Source: Panulirus ornatus
Taxonomy: Eukaryota > Arthropoda > Malacostraca > Decapoda > Palinuridae
NCBI RefSeq assembly: GCF_036320965.1
Contig: NC_092248.1
Location: 25,136,002 to 25,200,001 of the forward strand
Length of the DNA stretch: 64,000 nucleotides
Direction of reading: 5' to 3'
In this document: positions 17,468 through 33,749 of the stretch, piece after piece
How the letters are laid out: each line of letters begins with the position of its first letter
Numbering within the stretch: the first letter of the stretch is position 1
The notes under the pieces: model-generated
What the model was told of the DNA's origin: nothing
Databases searched by the model: none
The model's input: the letters and a program-made list of their open reading frames with translations, nothing else
Position numbers and translations under genes: made by a program

Positions 17468-19241
17468 ATTCCTGGGGATAAGGGAGAAAGAATACGTCCC
17501 ACGCATTTCTCGCGTGTCGTATAAGGCGACTAAATGGGACGGGAGCGGGGGGCTGGAAACCCTCCCCTCCCTGTATTTCAACATTCTAAAAGATGAAACA
17601 GAAGTAGGAGTCACGCGGGGAGTACTCATCCTCCTCGAAGGCTCAGATTGGGGTGTCTAAATGTGTCTGGATGTAACCAAGATGAGAAAAAATAGGAGAG
17701 ATAGTTAATATGTTTGGGGAAAGGAACATGGATATTTTGGCTCTGAGTGAAACGAAGCTCTAGAGCAAAGGGGAAGAGTGGTTTGGGAATGTTTTAAGAG
17801 TTAAGTCAGGGTTAATGAGAGGACAAGAGCAAGGAAGGAGTAGCACTACTCCTGAAACTGGAGTGGTCGGAGTATGTGATACAGTGTAAGAAAGTAAACA
17901 CTAGATTGATATGGCTAAAACAGAAAGTGGAAAGAGAGAGATGGGTAATTATTTGTGCATATGAACCTGGGCATGAGAAGAAAGATCATGAGAGGAAAGT
18001 GTTTTGGGAGCAGCTGAGTGAGTGTGTTAGCAGTTTTAATGCACGAGACTGGGTTATAGTGATGGGTGATTTGAATGCAAATGTGAGTGATGTCGCAGTT
18101 GAGGGAATAATTGGTGTACATTGGGTGTTCAAATCACAGTTACAAGTTTGTTGAGTATTCCTGGGAAATCATATGAGAGGGTATTGATTGACAGGGTGAA
18201 GGCATGTACAGTGCATCAGATTGGGGAAGAGCAGTGTGGTTTTAAAAGTGGGAGCGGATGTGTGGATCAGGTGTTTGCTTTGAGGACTGTATATGAGAAA
18301 TACTAAGAAAAGTGAATGTGTTTGTATTTAGCATATATGGATGTGGAGAAGGTATATGATAGAGGTGGTAGAGATGCTCTCTGGAAAGGTATTTAGAATA
18401 TATGAAATGGGCGGCAAGTTGTTAGAAGCAATGAAAAGTTTTTATCTAGGATGTAAGGCATGTGTACGTGTAGGAAGAGAGGAAAGTGATTGGTTCTCAG
18501 TAAATATTGGTTTGAAGGAGGGGTATCTAATGTCTCCATGGTTGTTTAATTTGTTGATGGATGGGGTTGTTAGGGAGGTGAATGCAAGAAATTTGGAAAG
18601 AGGACAAATACGCAGTCTGTTGTGGATGAGAGAGCTTGGGAAGTGAGTCAGTTGTTGTTCGCTGATGATACAGCGCTGGTGGCTGATTCGTGTGAGAAAC
18701 TGCAGAAGCTAGTGACTGAGTTTGGTAAAGTGTGTGAAATTAGAAAGTTGAGAATAAATGTGAATAAGAGAAATGTTATTAGATACTGTAGTGTTGAGGA
18801 ATAAGTCAATTGGGAGGTAAGTTTGAATGGGGAAAAACTGGAGGAAGCGAAGAGTTTCAGATATCTGGGAGGTGGATTTGGCAGCGGATGGAACCATGGA
18901 AGCGGAAGTGAATCATAGGATGGGGGAAGGGGCGAAAGTTCTGGGAGTGTTGAAAAATGTGTTGAAGTCGAAAACATTATCTTCGAAAGCAAAAATGGGT
19001 ATGCTTGAAGGATTAGTGGTTCCAACAATGTTATATGGATTCGAGGCACGGGCTATAGAAAGAGTTTAGCCGAGGAGGGTGGATGTACTGGAAATGAGAT
19101 CTTTGAGGACAATATGTGGTGTGAGTTGGTTTGATCGAATAAATAATAATAGGGTAAGAGAGATGTGTGGTAATAAAAAGAGTGTGCTTGAGAGAGCAGA
19201 AGAGTGTGTTTTGAAATGGTTTGGTCACATGGAGAGAATGA
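17468..19241 (+). mobile_element. RTE copy with 5' UTR head and an internal deletion
   Basis: It begins with the RTE head (CCTGGGGATAAGGGAGAAAG) and leader, then the endonuclease (LALSETKL, ICAYEPGHEKKDHE, VIVMGDLNANVS). At about 18130 it jumps from endonuclease (EGIIGVH) into RT (SLLSIPGKSYERVLIDRV), losing about 1.1 kb. RT continues through [10 protein letters not shown] to [10 protein letters not shown], with many stops, and ends abruptly at 19241. Confidence 0.88.
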
Positions 19242-21156
<1,915 letters not shown>

Positions 21157-21157
21157 C

Positions 21158-21260
21158 ATTAAGGGAGACACAAGATAGAAATATAACAGTCAGTTGATAT
21201 ACATCAGTGAGACGAAGCCAGGACGCCATTTGGTAAACTTGCGATTGTCCAAGACGGACA
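21158..21260 (-). repeat. Penelope-like boundary repeat 1 (degenerate)
   Basis: It shares GGGAGACACAAGA.AGAAATA, ACAGTCAGTTGATATACATC and GGACGCCATTTGGTAAAC with the other boundaries. The hammerhead-like core is lost at the TA tract. Confidence 0.75.
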
Positions 21261-21299
21261 ACGAACGTTCATAGAATTATGATGTTAAAAATTTTATCA

Positions 21300-23657
21300 A
21301 TAATAAAGCTATCTAATTTGTATAGACTCTCACTAATATTAGGATTATAATTCTTTGTGTATCCAATAATAGAAGATTCATTGATATTTTTCGTGGTAAT
21401 AGAGTTAATAACTAAGATGTCATTAATCTAATCAATACTATGATCATAGTTTTTAACGTGATTATACAAGGCATTTCTTTCTTGTCCCGTTCTTATGGTA
21501 AATTTATGCTGCCTAAGTCTAAAAAAAGATCCTTACTAGTCTGCCCAATATAAATCTTATCACAATTTCCACATGTTACTTTCAGATGCATCCAGGGGAA
21601 TTTTATTGTGAATTCCTTATAGTATTATTGTTTGCTGAAAGCACCATTTACATTAAAGGATTTAAGCAACATTGGACGTAAAGTAAAATCATTATTAAAA
21701 GGGAGAAGTAAAATATTCTTGGTGTCATTGGGAGGTTTGGGCTCAACTCTATGAAATGATTTCTTTGGTAACTTAAGGGTATTATCAATAAAAGATCTAG
21801 GGTACTCTAACTTAGATCTAATACAATATATCTTTCGAAACTCATCATCAATAAACTCTGGACTGTAAATACGTAATGTCATAAGGAACATAGATAGAAA
21901 TGATGATAATTTAACTCTGCCAAGTTGAGATGATTGATAAAGAATATATGAGCATACATTGGTAGGTTTTCTGTGTATGCTAAACTTAAACTTGTTTCCT
22001 TGCATATGGATTATTGAATCTAATAATGGTAACATACCATTATCTTTATTTTCTACAGCAAATTTGATGGAAGGTACTAAATTGTTGAGTAAGGTTGGAA
22101 ATATTTCTAAATTTTCATTTGTTGGCAAAACTCAAAAATATCATCTAAATACCTAAACTAAATTGCATTAGAAGGTAAGATATCCTTTAGTAATTTTGTT
22201 ATAAAAAATTCCATATAAAGATTGCTTAGTACAGGTTAAAGAGAGTTATCCATTGCCATACTAAATTTTTTAGCATAATAATCTCCTTTGAATTGAAATA
22301 CACAGTCTTTATACACAATTTTATCTGTTCATTGAAACCAGAGTTTAAAACAGGTGAATGAATATCATCCAAGACATCAAATAAATATTCTAAATTATCA
22401 TCAACTGGAACTTTTGCGAAAAGTGAGGAAACAATAAAGCTAACTAGTTTGAAATCAAAATCAACATTGATATTGTTTAGCTTGTTGACTAAATCTACAT
22501 TGTTCATGGCATTGAAATTTGATACCTTACCCACTAAAGGGCTTAATAAAGAAACTAACCATTTTGACAATTTTTATGTGATGGAGCCTACTGAACTCAC
22601 CATAGGTCTTGCTGAAAATTTCTGTTTATGTGTTTTGATAAGTCCATACATATATGGCAATGAAGAGGACAAAGATGACAAACTTTCAACAATAACTTCA
22701 TTTTTTTATTGAAATGGGAATTAACTGCTTCTAAGGGATTTTTACTGAGTTTAGAATATGTTGTGTCATCATTTAAAAGATCCTTCATTTTAGATAAATA
22801 GTTACTTTTGCCTAAAATCACAACTGTGTTAGCCTTATCTGCTTTAGTAATATGTATATCCTTGTCTTTTATTAAGGTGTTAATAGCTCTTATAAATCTT
22901 TCTGGGAAATAAAGTTCTACTGGTTTTGACATACTGGCATACACTAAACCTCTACAGATATCAATTTCATCTTTAGGTAGATTACTGTATTTCTCTAAAT
23001 TACAAAAAGACTTTGAGACATCAACACAGCTGGCTTCCCTGTTAGATCATACAAAGCTTAATCCATAGCCTAATGCACACAAGGAATCCTTATCTAGTTG
23101 TTTATTAGACAGGTTTATCACAAAAGGTTTGTGTTCTTAGCCCAGTCGCTGTTTTTGATAAAATGGTCCAACTTACAATTTAGTGTCATTTTTAGCCTAT
23201 TGCATTCATTCCATAATAAATCATAGCAATAGTCCAACATCCGGTTCTTCCAGTATGTCGCTTTTGCCATTTGAAAGGTACGTTTCTTCTCTCTTATAAT
23301 GCGAAAAGCCTCCTCCATTTCAACTTTCTTTAATTCAATGTGCTTCTTTAAAATGATGTTTTGGAATTGGTAAAATGATCGACCAGACAGCTGCAACAAT
23401 CGTTAAGGTATGGCAGATCTTGTCATCTCTTGTTCATCAAGGCATTTCCTAAGGAATCCAAATTGTAGCTTCAGTTGGTGGGCATTGATTAATAATTTGG
23501 AGAGAGCAGTAACGAAAGGAGACAGTCCAGGACAGCTTGTAGAGAAGTAATAGAAGAACCGTGTGGAATCCATGTTGGAAAAGATCACAATTTTGCGCTT
23601 GATCAAGATAATTCCTATCCACGGGGAAAATGAAACACGATATGTTCCTAAGTGCAC
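21300..23657 (-). pseudogene. Penelope-like unit C (left): RT + GIY-YIG, degenerate
   Basis: Reading from 23657: MDSTRFFYYFSTSCPGLSP and the helical N-terminal region (KKVEMEEAFRIIREKKRTFQ), then the RT. The RT motif is YLDD (22141-22158), and then comes KPTNVCSYILYQSSQ..GRVKL. The endonuclease is recognisable as GNCDKIYIGQTSKD near 21540-21590 but is out of frame with the rest. Shifts occur near 23400, 23050, 22590, 22200 and 21620. This is the oldest-looking unit. Confidence 0.85.
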
Positions 23658-23790
23658 TTTCTTGTAATAATCACATCATCAGGAGAGACACAAGAGAGAA
23701 ATAAAAACACTCAGTTGATATACATCGAAGAGACGAAGCCAGGACGCCATTTGGCAAACATGCGATTGTCCCAGACAGACAACAAGCGTT
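23620..23790 (-). repeat. Penelope-like boundary repeat 2 (pseudo-LTR)
   Basis: It spans the start-proximal CGTGTTTCATTTTCCCCGTGG, the palindrome AAGTGCACTT, the hammerhead-like core and the GGACGCCATTTGG marker. It joins the 3' end of unit B to the 5' end of unit C. Confidence 0.8.
23648..23700 (-). ncRNA. Hammerhead-like ribozyme motif, best copy
   Basis: On the minus strand: CTGATGA (23682-23676), a possible stem II TGTGA-TTA-TTACA, one extra base, GAAA (23661-23658), then AGTGCACT as a minimal stem III and a CTT cleavage-type triplet. Helix I can pair only weakly. Type I hammerheads with very short stem III are known from Penelope-like boundary repeats. The extra base before GAAA is atypical, so this is a candidate. 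Confidence 0.4.
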
Positions 23791-26137
23791 CATAAACTTA
23801 GCATTTTACAAATTTTATCAACAATGAAATTATCTAATTTGTATAGACTATCACTAATATTAAGATTATAATTCTTTGTGTATTTGATGATAGAAGATTC
23901 AATGATATTTCTCGTGTTAATAAAATTAGAGTTAATAACTGAGAATGCATTACTCCAGTCAATAAAATGATCATAGTTTTTAACGGGATTAATTGAGGCA
24001 TTTGATTCTTGTCCCCTTCCTATACTATATTTTTGCTGCTTAAGTCTAACAGAAAAATCCTTACCAGTCTGCCCAACATAAAATCTATCACAATATCCAC
24101 ATGGCACATTACAGATGCATCCAGGGGAATTTTCTGGTGAATTCCAGATTAAGATATTCCCTATAGTATTATTGATGCTGAAGGCAACATTTATATTAAA
24201 GGATTTAAGCAACATGGAACGTAAAGTAAAATTATTATGGAAAGGGAGAAGTAAAAGATTCTCGGTGTCAATGGTAGGTTTCGGCTCAACTCTATAAAAT
24301 GATTTCTTTGCTAACTTAAGGGATTTATCAATGAAGGTTCTAGGGTACTTTAACTTAGATCCGATAGAAAATATATTCTCAAACTCATCATCAATAACCT
24401 GTGGACTGCAAATACATAATGACCTAACGAACATAGATTGAAATGATGATGATTTAACTCTGTCATGTTGAGATGAGTAATAACGGATATATGAGCCTAC
24501 ATCAGTAGGTTTTCTGTATATGCTAACATAAACTTGACTCTTTGTCTACGGATCATGCAATCTTAAAATGGTAATACATCATCATTTTTATTTTCTACAG
24601 TAAATTTGATGGAGGGTACTAAATTGTTAAGTAAGAGGAGAAACATTCTAAAATTTTCATTTGTTGGCCAGACCCAAAGAACATCATCTACATATCTAAA
24701 CCAAATTGCACTAGAAGGTAAGATATCATTTGGAAATTTTGTTACAAAAAACTTTCATATAAAGATTACTTAGTACAGGTGAAAAGGGGTTACCCATTGC
24801 CATACCAGATTTTTTAGTGTAAAAATCTCCTTTGAAAAGAAATACAGTCTTTTATACACAATTTTATCAGTTCAATGAAAGCAGACTTTGAAACTGGTAA
24901 ATGAATATCATCCAAGACATCAAATAAATATTCTAAAAGGTCATCAACTGGAACTTTTGTGAAAAGTGAGGAAACATCAAAGCTAACTAGTTTGAAATCA
25001 AAATTAACATTGATATTGTTTAGCTTGTTGACTAAATCTACATTGTTCATGATACTGAAATTTCATACCTTACCCACTAAAGGGCTTAATAAAGAAACTA
25101 ACCATTTTGACAATTTGTATGTGGTGGAGCCTACTGAACTCGCTATAGGTCTTGCTGGAAAATTGTGTTCATGTCTTTTGATGAGTCCATACATATATGG
25201 CAATGAAGGGGAAAAAGATGACAAACTTTTGATAAGAGAACTATTACCTTTCAACAACAACTTCATTTTTTTATTGAAATGGGAATTAACTGCTTCTAAG
25301 GAATTTTTACTGAGTTTAGAATATGTTGTGTCATTATTTAAAAGATCATTCATTTTAGAAAAATAGTTACTTTTGCCTAAAATCACAACTGTGTTAGCCT
25401 TATCTGCTTTAGTAATATGTATATCCTTTTTTTTTTTAAGGTGTTAATAGCTCTTATAAATCTTTCTGGGAAATAAAGTTCCACTGGTTTTGACATACTG
25501 GCATACACTAAACCTCTACAGATATTAATTTCATCTTTAGTTAGATTACTGTATTTCTCTAAATTACAAAAAGACTTTGAGACATCAACACAGCTGGCTT
25601 CCCTGTTAGATCATACAAAGCTTAATCCATAGCCTAATGCACACAAGGAATCCTTATCTAGTTGTTTATTAGACAGGTTTATCGCAAAAGGTTTGTGTTC
25701 TTAGCCCAGTCGCTGTTTTTGATAAAATGGTCCAACTTACAATTCAGTGTCATTTTTAGCCTATTGCATTCATTCCATAATAAATCATAGCAATAGTCCA
25801 ACATCCGGTTCTTCCAGTATGTCGCTTTTGCCATTTGAAAGGTACGTTTCTTCTCTCTTATAATGCGAAAAGCCTCCTCCATTACAACTTTCTTTAATTC
25901 AATGTGCTTCTTTAAAACGATGTTTTGGAATTGGTCAAATGATCGACCAGACAGCTGCAACAACCGTTGAGGTATGGCAGATCTTGTCATCTCTTGTTCA
26001 TCAAGGCATTTCCTAAGGAATCCAAATCGTAGCTTCAGTTGGTGGGCCTTGATTAACGATTTGGAGAAAGCAGTAACGAAAGGAGACAGTCCAGGACAGC
26101 TTGTAGAGAAGTAATAGAAGAACCGTGTGGAATCCAT
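23790..26137 (-). pseudogene. Penelope-like unit B (middle): RT + GIY-YIG, near-complete length
   Basis: From Met at 26137: N-terminal region (MDSTRFFYYF..KKRTFQMAKATYWKNRM) to 25679, then RT pieces (25386-25063 with MYGLIKRHEHNFPARPIASS; 25050-24814 with FDFKLVSFDVSSLFTKVPVD; YVDD at 24683-24694). Last comes the endonuclease at 24434-23790: CNVPCGYCDRFYVGQTGKD, VRLKQQK, an HFIDW zinc-ligand-like His, and NIIESSIIKY with the expected catalytic Glu. The canonical GIY-YIG His after the Arg is Gln here. A T11 run at 25429 and other indels break the frame. Known role of the family: target-primed retrotransposition. Confidence 0.88.
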
Positions 26138-26179
26138 GTTGGAAAAGATCACAATTTTGCACTTGATCAAAATAATTCC

Positions 26180-26353
26180 TATCCACGGGAAAATGAAACA
26201 CGATATGTTCCTAAGTGCACTTTTTTGTAATAATCTCATCATCAGGAGAGACACAAGAGAGAAATAGAAACAGTCAGTTGATATACATCGAAGAGACGAA
26301 GCTAGGACGCCATTTGGTAAACATGCGATTGTCCTAGACAGACAACAAGCGTT
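26180..26353 (-). repeat. Penelope-like boundary repeat 3 (pseudo-LTR)
   Basis: Same organisation as boundary 2, joining unit A to unit B. The GAAA of the hammerhead-like core is changed to AAAA. Confidence 0.8.
26205..26260 (-). ncRNA. Hammerhead-like motif, decayed
   Basis: CTGATGA (26245-26239) is intact, but the GAAA position reads AAAA and the stem II arms no longer match (TGAGA/TTACA). Predicted inactive. Confidence 0.3.
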
Positions 26354-28530
26354 CATAAACTTAGCATTTTACAAATTTTATCAACAATGAAATTATCTAA
26401 TTTGTATAGACCATCACTAATATTAAGATTATAATTCTTTGTGTATTTGATGATAGAAGATTCAATGATATTTCTCGTGTTAATAAAATTAGAGTTAATA
26501 ACTGAGAATGCATTACTCCAATCAATAAAATGATCATAGTTTTTAACGGGATTAAATAAAGCATTTGATTCTTGTCCCCTTCCTATACTATATTTTTGCT
26601 GCTTAAGTCTAACAGAAAGATCCTTACCAGTCTGCCCAACATAAAATCTATCACAATATCCACATGGCACATTACAGATGCATCCAGGGGAATTTTCTGG
26701 TGAATTCCAGATTAAGATATTCCTTATAGTATTATTGATGCTGAAGGCAACATTTATATTAAAGGATTTAAGCAACATGGGACGTAAAGTAAAATTATTA
26801 TGGAAAGGGAGAAGTAAAAGATTCTCGGTGTCAATGGGAGGTTACGGCTCAACTCTATAAAATGATTTCTTTGCTAACTTAAGGGATTTATCAATGAAGG
26901 TTCTAGGGTACTTTAACTTAGATCCGATAGAAAATATATTCTCAAACTCATCATCAATAACCTGTGGACTGCAAATACATAATGACCTAACGAACATAGA
27001 TTGAAATGATGATGATTTAACTCTGTCATGTTGAGATGAGTAATAACGTATATATGAGCCTACATCAGTAGGTTTTTTGTATATGCTAACTTAAAATTGA
27101 CTCTTTGTCTATGGATCATGCAATCTTAAAATGGTAATACATTACCATTTTTATTTTCTACAGTAAATTTGATGGAGGGTACTAAATTGTTAAGTAAGAG
27201 GAGAAACATTCTAAAATTTTCATTTGTTGACCAGACCCAAAGAACATCATCTACATATCTAAACCAAATTGCACTAGAAGGTAAGATATCATTTGGAGAT
27301 TTTGTTACAAAAAACTTTCATATAAAGATTACTTAGTACAGGTGAAAAGGGGTTACCCATTGCCATACCAGATTTTTTCGTGTAAAAATCTCCTTTGAAA
27401 AGAAATACACAATTTTATCAGTTCAATGAAAGCAGACTTTGAAACTGGCAAATGAATATCATCCAAGACATCAAATAAATATTCTAAAAGGTCATCAACT
27501 GGAACTTTTGTGAAAAGTGAGGAAACATCAAAGCTAACTAGTTTGAAATCAAAATTAACATTGATATTGTTTAGCTTGTTGACTAAATCTACATTGTTCA
27601 TGATACTGAAATTTCATACCTTACCCACTAAAGGGCTTAATAAAGAAACTAACCATTTTGACAATTTGTATGTGGTGGAGCCTACTGAACTCACTATAGG
27701 TCTTGCTGGAAAATTGTGTTCATGTCTTTTGATAAGTCCATACATATGTGGCAATGAACGGGAAAAAGATGACAAACTTTTGATAAGAGAACTATTACCT
27801 TTCAACAACAACTTCATTTTTTTATTGAAATGGGAATTAACTGCTTCTAAGGAATTTTTACTGAGTTTAGAATATGTTGTGTCATTATTTAAAAGATCAT
27901 TCATTTTAGAAAAATTGTTACTTTTGCCTAAAATCACAACTGTGTTAGCCTTATCTGCTTTAGTAATATGTATATCCTTTTTTTTTTAAGGTATTAATAA
28001 CTTTCATAAATCTTTTAGGGCAATTAGGTTCCACTGGTTTTGACACATTGGCATACTCTAAACCCGTACAGATATTAATTTCATCATTAGTTAAATTACT
28101 GTATTTCTCTAATTTACAAAAAGACTTTGAGACATCAACACTACTGGCTTCCCCGTTAGAGCACACAAAGCTTAATCCATAGCCTAATGCACACAAGGAA
28201 TCCTTATCTTGTTTATTAGACAGGTTTATCGCAAAAGAAGGGTTTGTGTTCTTAGTCCAGTCGCTGTTTTTAATAAGATGGTCCAACTTACAATTTAGTG
28301 CCATTTGTAGCTATAGGAAGTAAAGTAGAATTATCATTTAAGGGGAGAACTAAAAGATTCTTTGTGAAAATGGGAGGTTTGGTCTTAACTCTATAAAATG
28401 ATTTCTTTGCTAACCTAAGGGATATATCAATGAAAGATCTAAGGTACTTTAACTTAGATCCAATAGGAATATATCTTCTCAAACTCATCATCAATAAACT
28501 CTGGACTGCAAATACGCAATGCCCTAAGGA
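26353..28530 (-). pseudogene. Penelope-like unit A (right): RT + GIY-YIG, rearranged start
   Basis: It parallels unit B from about 28300 leftwards: LNCKLDHLIKNSDWTKN, MYGLIKRHEHNFPARPIVSS, FDVSSLFTKVPVD, YVDD (27246-27257), CGYCDRFYVGQTGKD and NIIESSIIKY. It differs in having a 12-bp in-frame deletion near 27408. A piece of the RT-endonuclease linker (28530-28320: IDDEFEK-like, SKLKYLRSFIDISLRLAKKSFYRV) replaces the N-terminal region directly after the boundary repeat. A T8 run near 27980 and other indels break the frame. Confidence 0.85.
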
Positions 28531-28534
28531 ACAT

Positions 28535-28835
28535 AAATTCCTGTGAATCCACGGGGAAAATGAAACACGATAAGTTTCCAAGTGCACTTTCGTGTAATAA
28601 TCACATCATGAGGGGAGACACAAGAGAGAGAGATATAACAGTAAGTTAATATACATCGAAGAGATGAAGCTAGGACGCCATTTGGTAAACATACGATTGT
28701 CCAAGGCAGACAACGAGCGTTCATAAACTTACCATTTTACAAATTCTATCGACAATAAAGTTATCTAATTTGTATAGAGTATCACAAATGCTAATATTAT
28801 AATTATTATAACTATAATTACAATTATAAAGATTA
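28535..28835 (-). repeat. Penelope-like boundary repeat 4 plus endonuclease 3' end
   Basis: It holds the pseudo-LTR and, to its right (28735-28835), the last codons of a fourth unit's endonuclease (YKLDNFIVD-like) running into AT-rich sequence. An upstream fourth unit was therefore truncated here. Confidence 0.75.
28565..28625 (-). ncRNA. Hammerhead-like motif, decayed
   Basis: CGAAA is intact (28592-28588) and stem II pairs, but the CTGATGA box reads CTCATGA (28612-28606), altering a core base. Confidence 0.3.
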
Positions 28836-28849
28836 TAATCATTTTTCTA

Positions 28850-29085
28850 TTTTTTTCATAGTAATCGACCCTTCCCACATTAGTGAGGTAGCGTTAAGAG
28901 CAGAGGACTGAGCCTTTGAGGGAATATCCTCACTTGGCCCCTTTCTCTGTTCCTTCTTTTGGAAAACTATAAACGAGAGGGGAGGATTTCCAGTCCCCCG
29001 CTCCCTCCCCTTTTAGTCGCCTCCTACGACACGCAGGGAATACGTGGGAAGTATTCTTTCTCCCCTGTCCCTAGGGATAAGGGAT
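28850..29085 (-). mobile_element. Mini-RTE copy 5
   Basis: Older copy with substitutions (CCCTTCCCACATTAGTGAGG in the tail core). The head ends at CCCTAGGGACAGGGGAGAAAG on its right edge and lies directly against an RTE fragment. Confidence 0.82.
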
Positions 29086-29094
29086 GTCTGACAT

Positions 29095-30628
29095 ATATAT
29101 CTATACAAAGAATCAACAACACAGTCACCCTCTTTTTTAACAAATTCCACTGCAATGCTATCCAAACCCGCCGCCTTGCCGGCTTTCATCTTCCGCAATG
29201 CTTTTACTACCTTTTCTCTCTTTACCTAACCATTCTCCCTGGCCCCTCTCACTTTGCACACCACCTCGACCAAAACACCCTATATCTGCTACTCTATCAA
29301 CAAACACATTCAACAAACCTTCAAAATACTCAGTCCATCTTCTCACATCACCACTACTTGTTATTACCTCCCCATTATTCCCCTTCACCGATGTTCCCAT
29401 TTGTTCTCTTGTCTTACGCATTTTATTACCTCCTTCCAAAACATCTTTTAATTCTCTTTAAAATTTTATGATACTCTTTCACCCAATTCTTATTTGCCCT
29501 GTTTTTCACCTCTTGCACCTTTCTCTTGACCTCTTACCGCTTTCTTTTATACTTATCCCAGTCATTTGATCTAATTCCCGCCATGAATCGTCCAAACTCC
29601 TCTCTCTTTTCTTTCACTAACAACCATGCTTCCTCATCCCACCACTCAGTACCGTTTCTAATCTGCCCACCTCCCACTTTTCTCATGCCACAAGGATCTT
29701 TTGCGCAAGCCATCACTGTTTCCCTAAATACAGTCCATGCCTCCCCTACTTATCTTCCTTCATTTGCTCTCACCTTTTGCGATTCTGCACTCAATTTCTC
29801 CTGGTAATTTCTCTCAAAAGTCTTCTTTCTAAGCTCACATAGTCTCTCCACTCTCTTCACTCCAGCAAGTTTTGCTTCTTTTCTGAAAACCTCTACAAAT
29901 CTTCATCTTCTCCTACACAAGATAATGATCAGACATCCCTCCAGCTGCATCATTTAGAACACTAACATCCAAAGTATCTCTTTTACGCGCCTATCAATTA
30001 ACACGTTATCCAATAACGCTCTCTGGACATCTCTCCTACTTACATATGCATATTTATGTATGTCTCTCTTTTTAAACCAGGTATTCCCAATCAGCAATCC
30101 TTTTCAGCACACAAATCTACAATCTCTTAGCCATTTCCATTTGCAACACTGAACACCCCATGTACACCAATTATTCCCTCAACTGCCACATTACACTCCT
30201 TTGCATTCAAATCACCCATCACTGTAACTTGGTCTCGTGCATGAAAACTACTAGGACACTCACTCAACTGCTTCCAAAACACTTGCCTCTCATGATCTTT
30301 CCTCTCATGACCAGGTGCATGGGCACCAATAATCACCCATCTCTCTCCATCTACTTTTAATTTTAGCCACATTAATCTAGAATTTAGTCTCTTACACTCT
30401 ATCACATACCCCAACGACTCATGTTTCATGAGTGGTACTACTCCTTCCTTAGTTCTTGTCCTCTCACCAATCCCTGACTTTACTCCTAAGACATTTTCTA
30501 ACCATTCTTCCCCTTAAACCTTGAGCTTCATTTACCAAGAGCCAGAACATCCAGGTTTCTTCCCTCAAACACCCTACATATCTCTACTTTCTTCTCACCT
30601 TGGTTACATCTACAAACATTCGGGTACA
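29095..30628 (-). mobile_element. Older RTE copy, 5' part only (endonuclease to early RT)
   Basis: On the minus strand it starts near 30628 at the leader/endonuclease start (GATGTAACCAAGG), with VIECKRLNSRLMWLKLKVDG, IIGAHAPGHERKDHE, VTVMGDLNAK, linker, and RKMKAGKAAGLDSIAVEFV. It stops near 29100 in early RT, losing the 3' end. That is unusual for a retrotransposed LINE and implies later deletion. Several frameshifts. Confidence 0.87.
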
Positions 30629-30800
30629 GAAATCTTAGCCTTCAAAAAGGATGAGCACTATTATTATAAGATTGTCACTGTTTTTTGCATAATTCTCAGG
30701 AAACGTGAATTCATTGTGTATTCAAGAAATCTTGTAATTTGATATGCAATATGGCTTTGGTATAAACATTAAGGAGGTTGTTGCTCCTGTTTGTTTCGTA
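30629..30800. other. Unassigned spacer
   Basis: AT-rich, no feature seen. Confidence 0.4.
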
Positions 30801-30833
30801 TAGATACGTATGACATTATAGCTAGAATGCACT

Positions 30834-31178
30834 TCATTTATAAGCTGCAGTTGCTTTGAGGTACTGGTGGAGGTAACAATAGAGTGGTACAGTGCACGAG
30901 AGGTAACCACTGCCATCTACAATAGTTCTACACTTGGATCCATCTCCGGTAGCAGTTACTATGTCTTCCTTCCATGATGGTGTTCGAGGCCTTCCACGGT
31001 ATGGTTTTGTGTCCACATTGCCATCTTCCTGCCACCTCCGGATCCACCGGTACACCGTACAAAGACTAGTTCCAGTCTCACTGGATATTCTGCGCGCGGA
31101 CATTCCTGCCAGCCACATCCATATGATCCTCAAACGGTCCACTTTCATCGTCCTATTATGAGTAGCTCGTCTGTCCAT
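30834..31178 (-). pseudogene. Tc1/mariner-like transposase N-terminal relic
   Basis: The frame begins near MKVDRLRIIWMWLAGMSARR and gives a paired-type HTH region, SLCTVYRWIRRWQEDGNVD, then TKPYRGRPRT, the linker motif between the two HTHs and the DDE domain. The remainder (after about residue 75) does not resemble a catalytic domain, so it is truncated. It is a different family from the relic at 10740-11300. Confidence 0.75.
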
Positions 31179-31189
31179 GACGATTGTTC

Positions 31190-33722
<2,533 letters not shown>

Positions 33723-33749
33723 ATATAGATATATATATATATATATATT
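33723..33749 (+). repeat. Short (TA)n spacer between converging RTEs
   Basis: ATAGATATAT followed by TA units. Confidence 0.9.

Noticed and set aside
17468..17570. A confirmed HDV-like ribozyme in the RTE head
   Set aside because: Several helices are possible but no single fold satisfied P1-P2-P3-P4 order; kept only as a lead.
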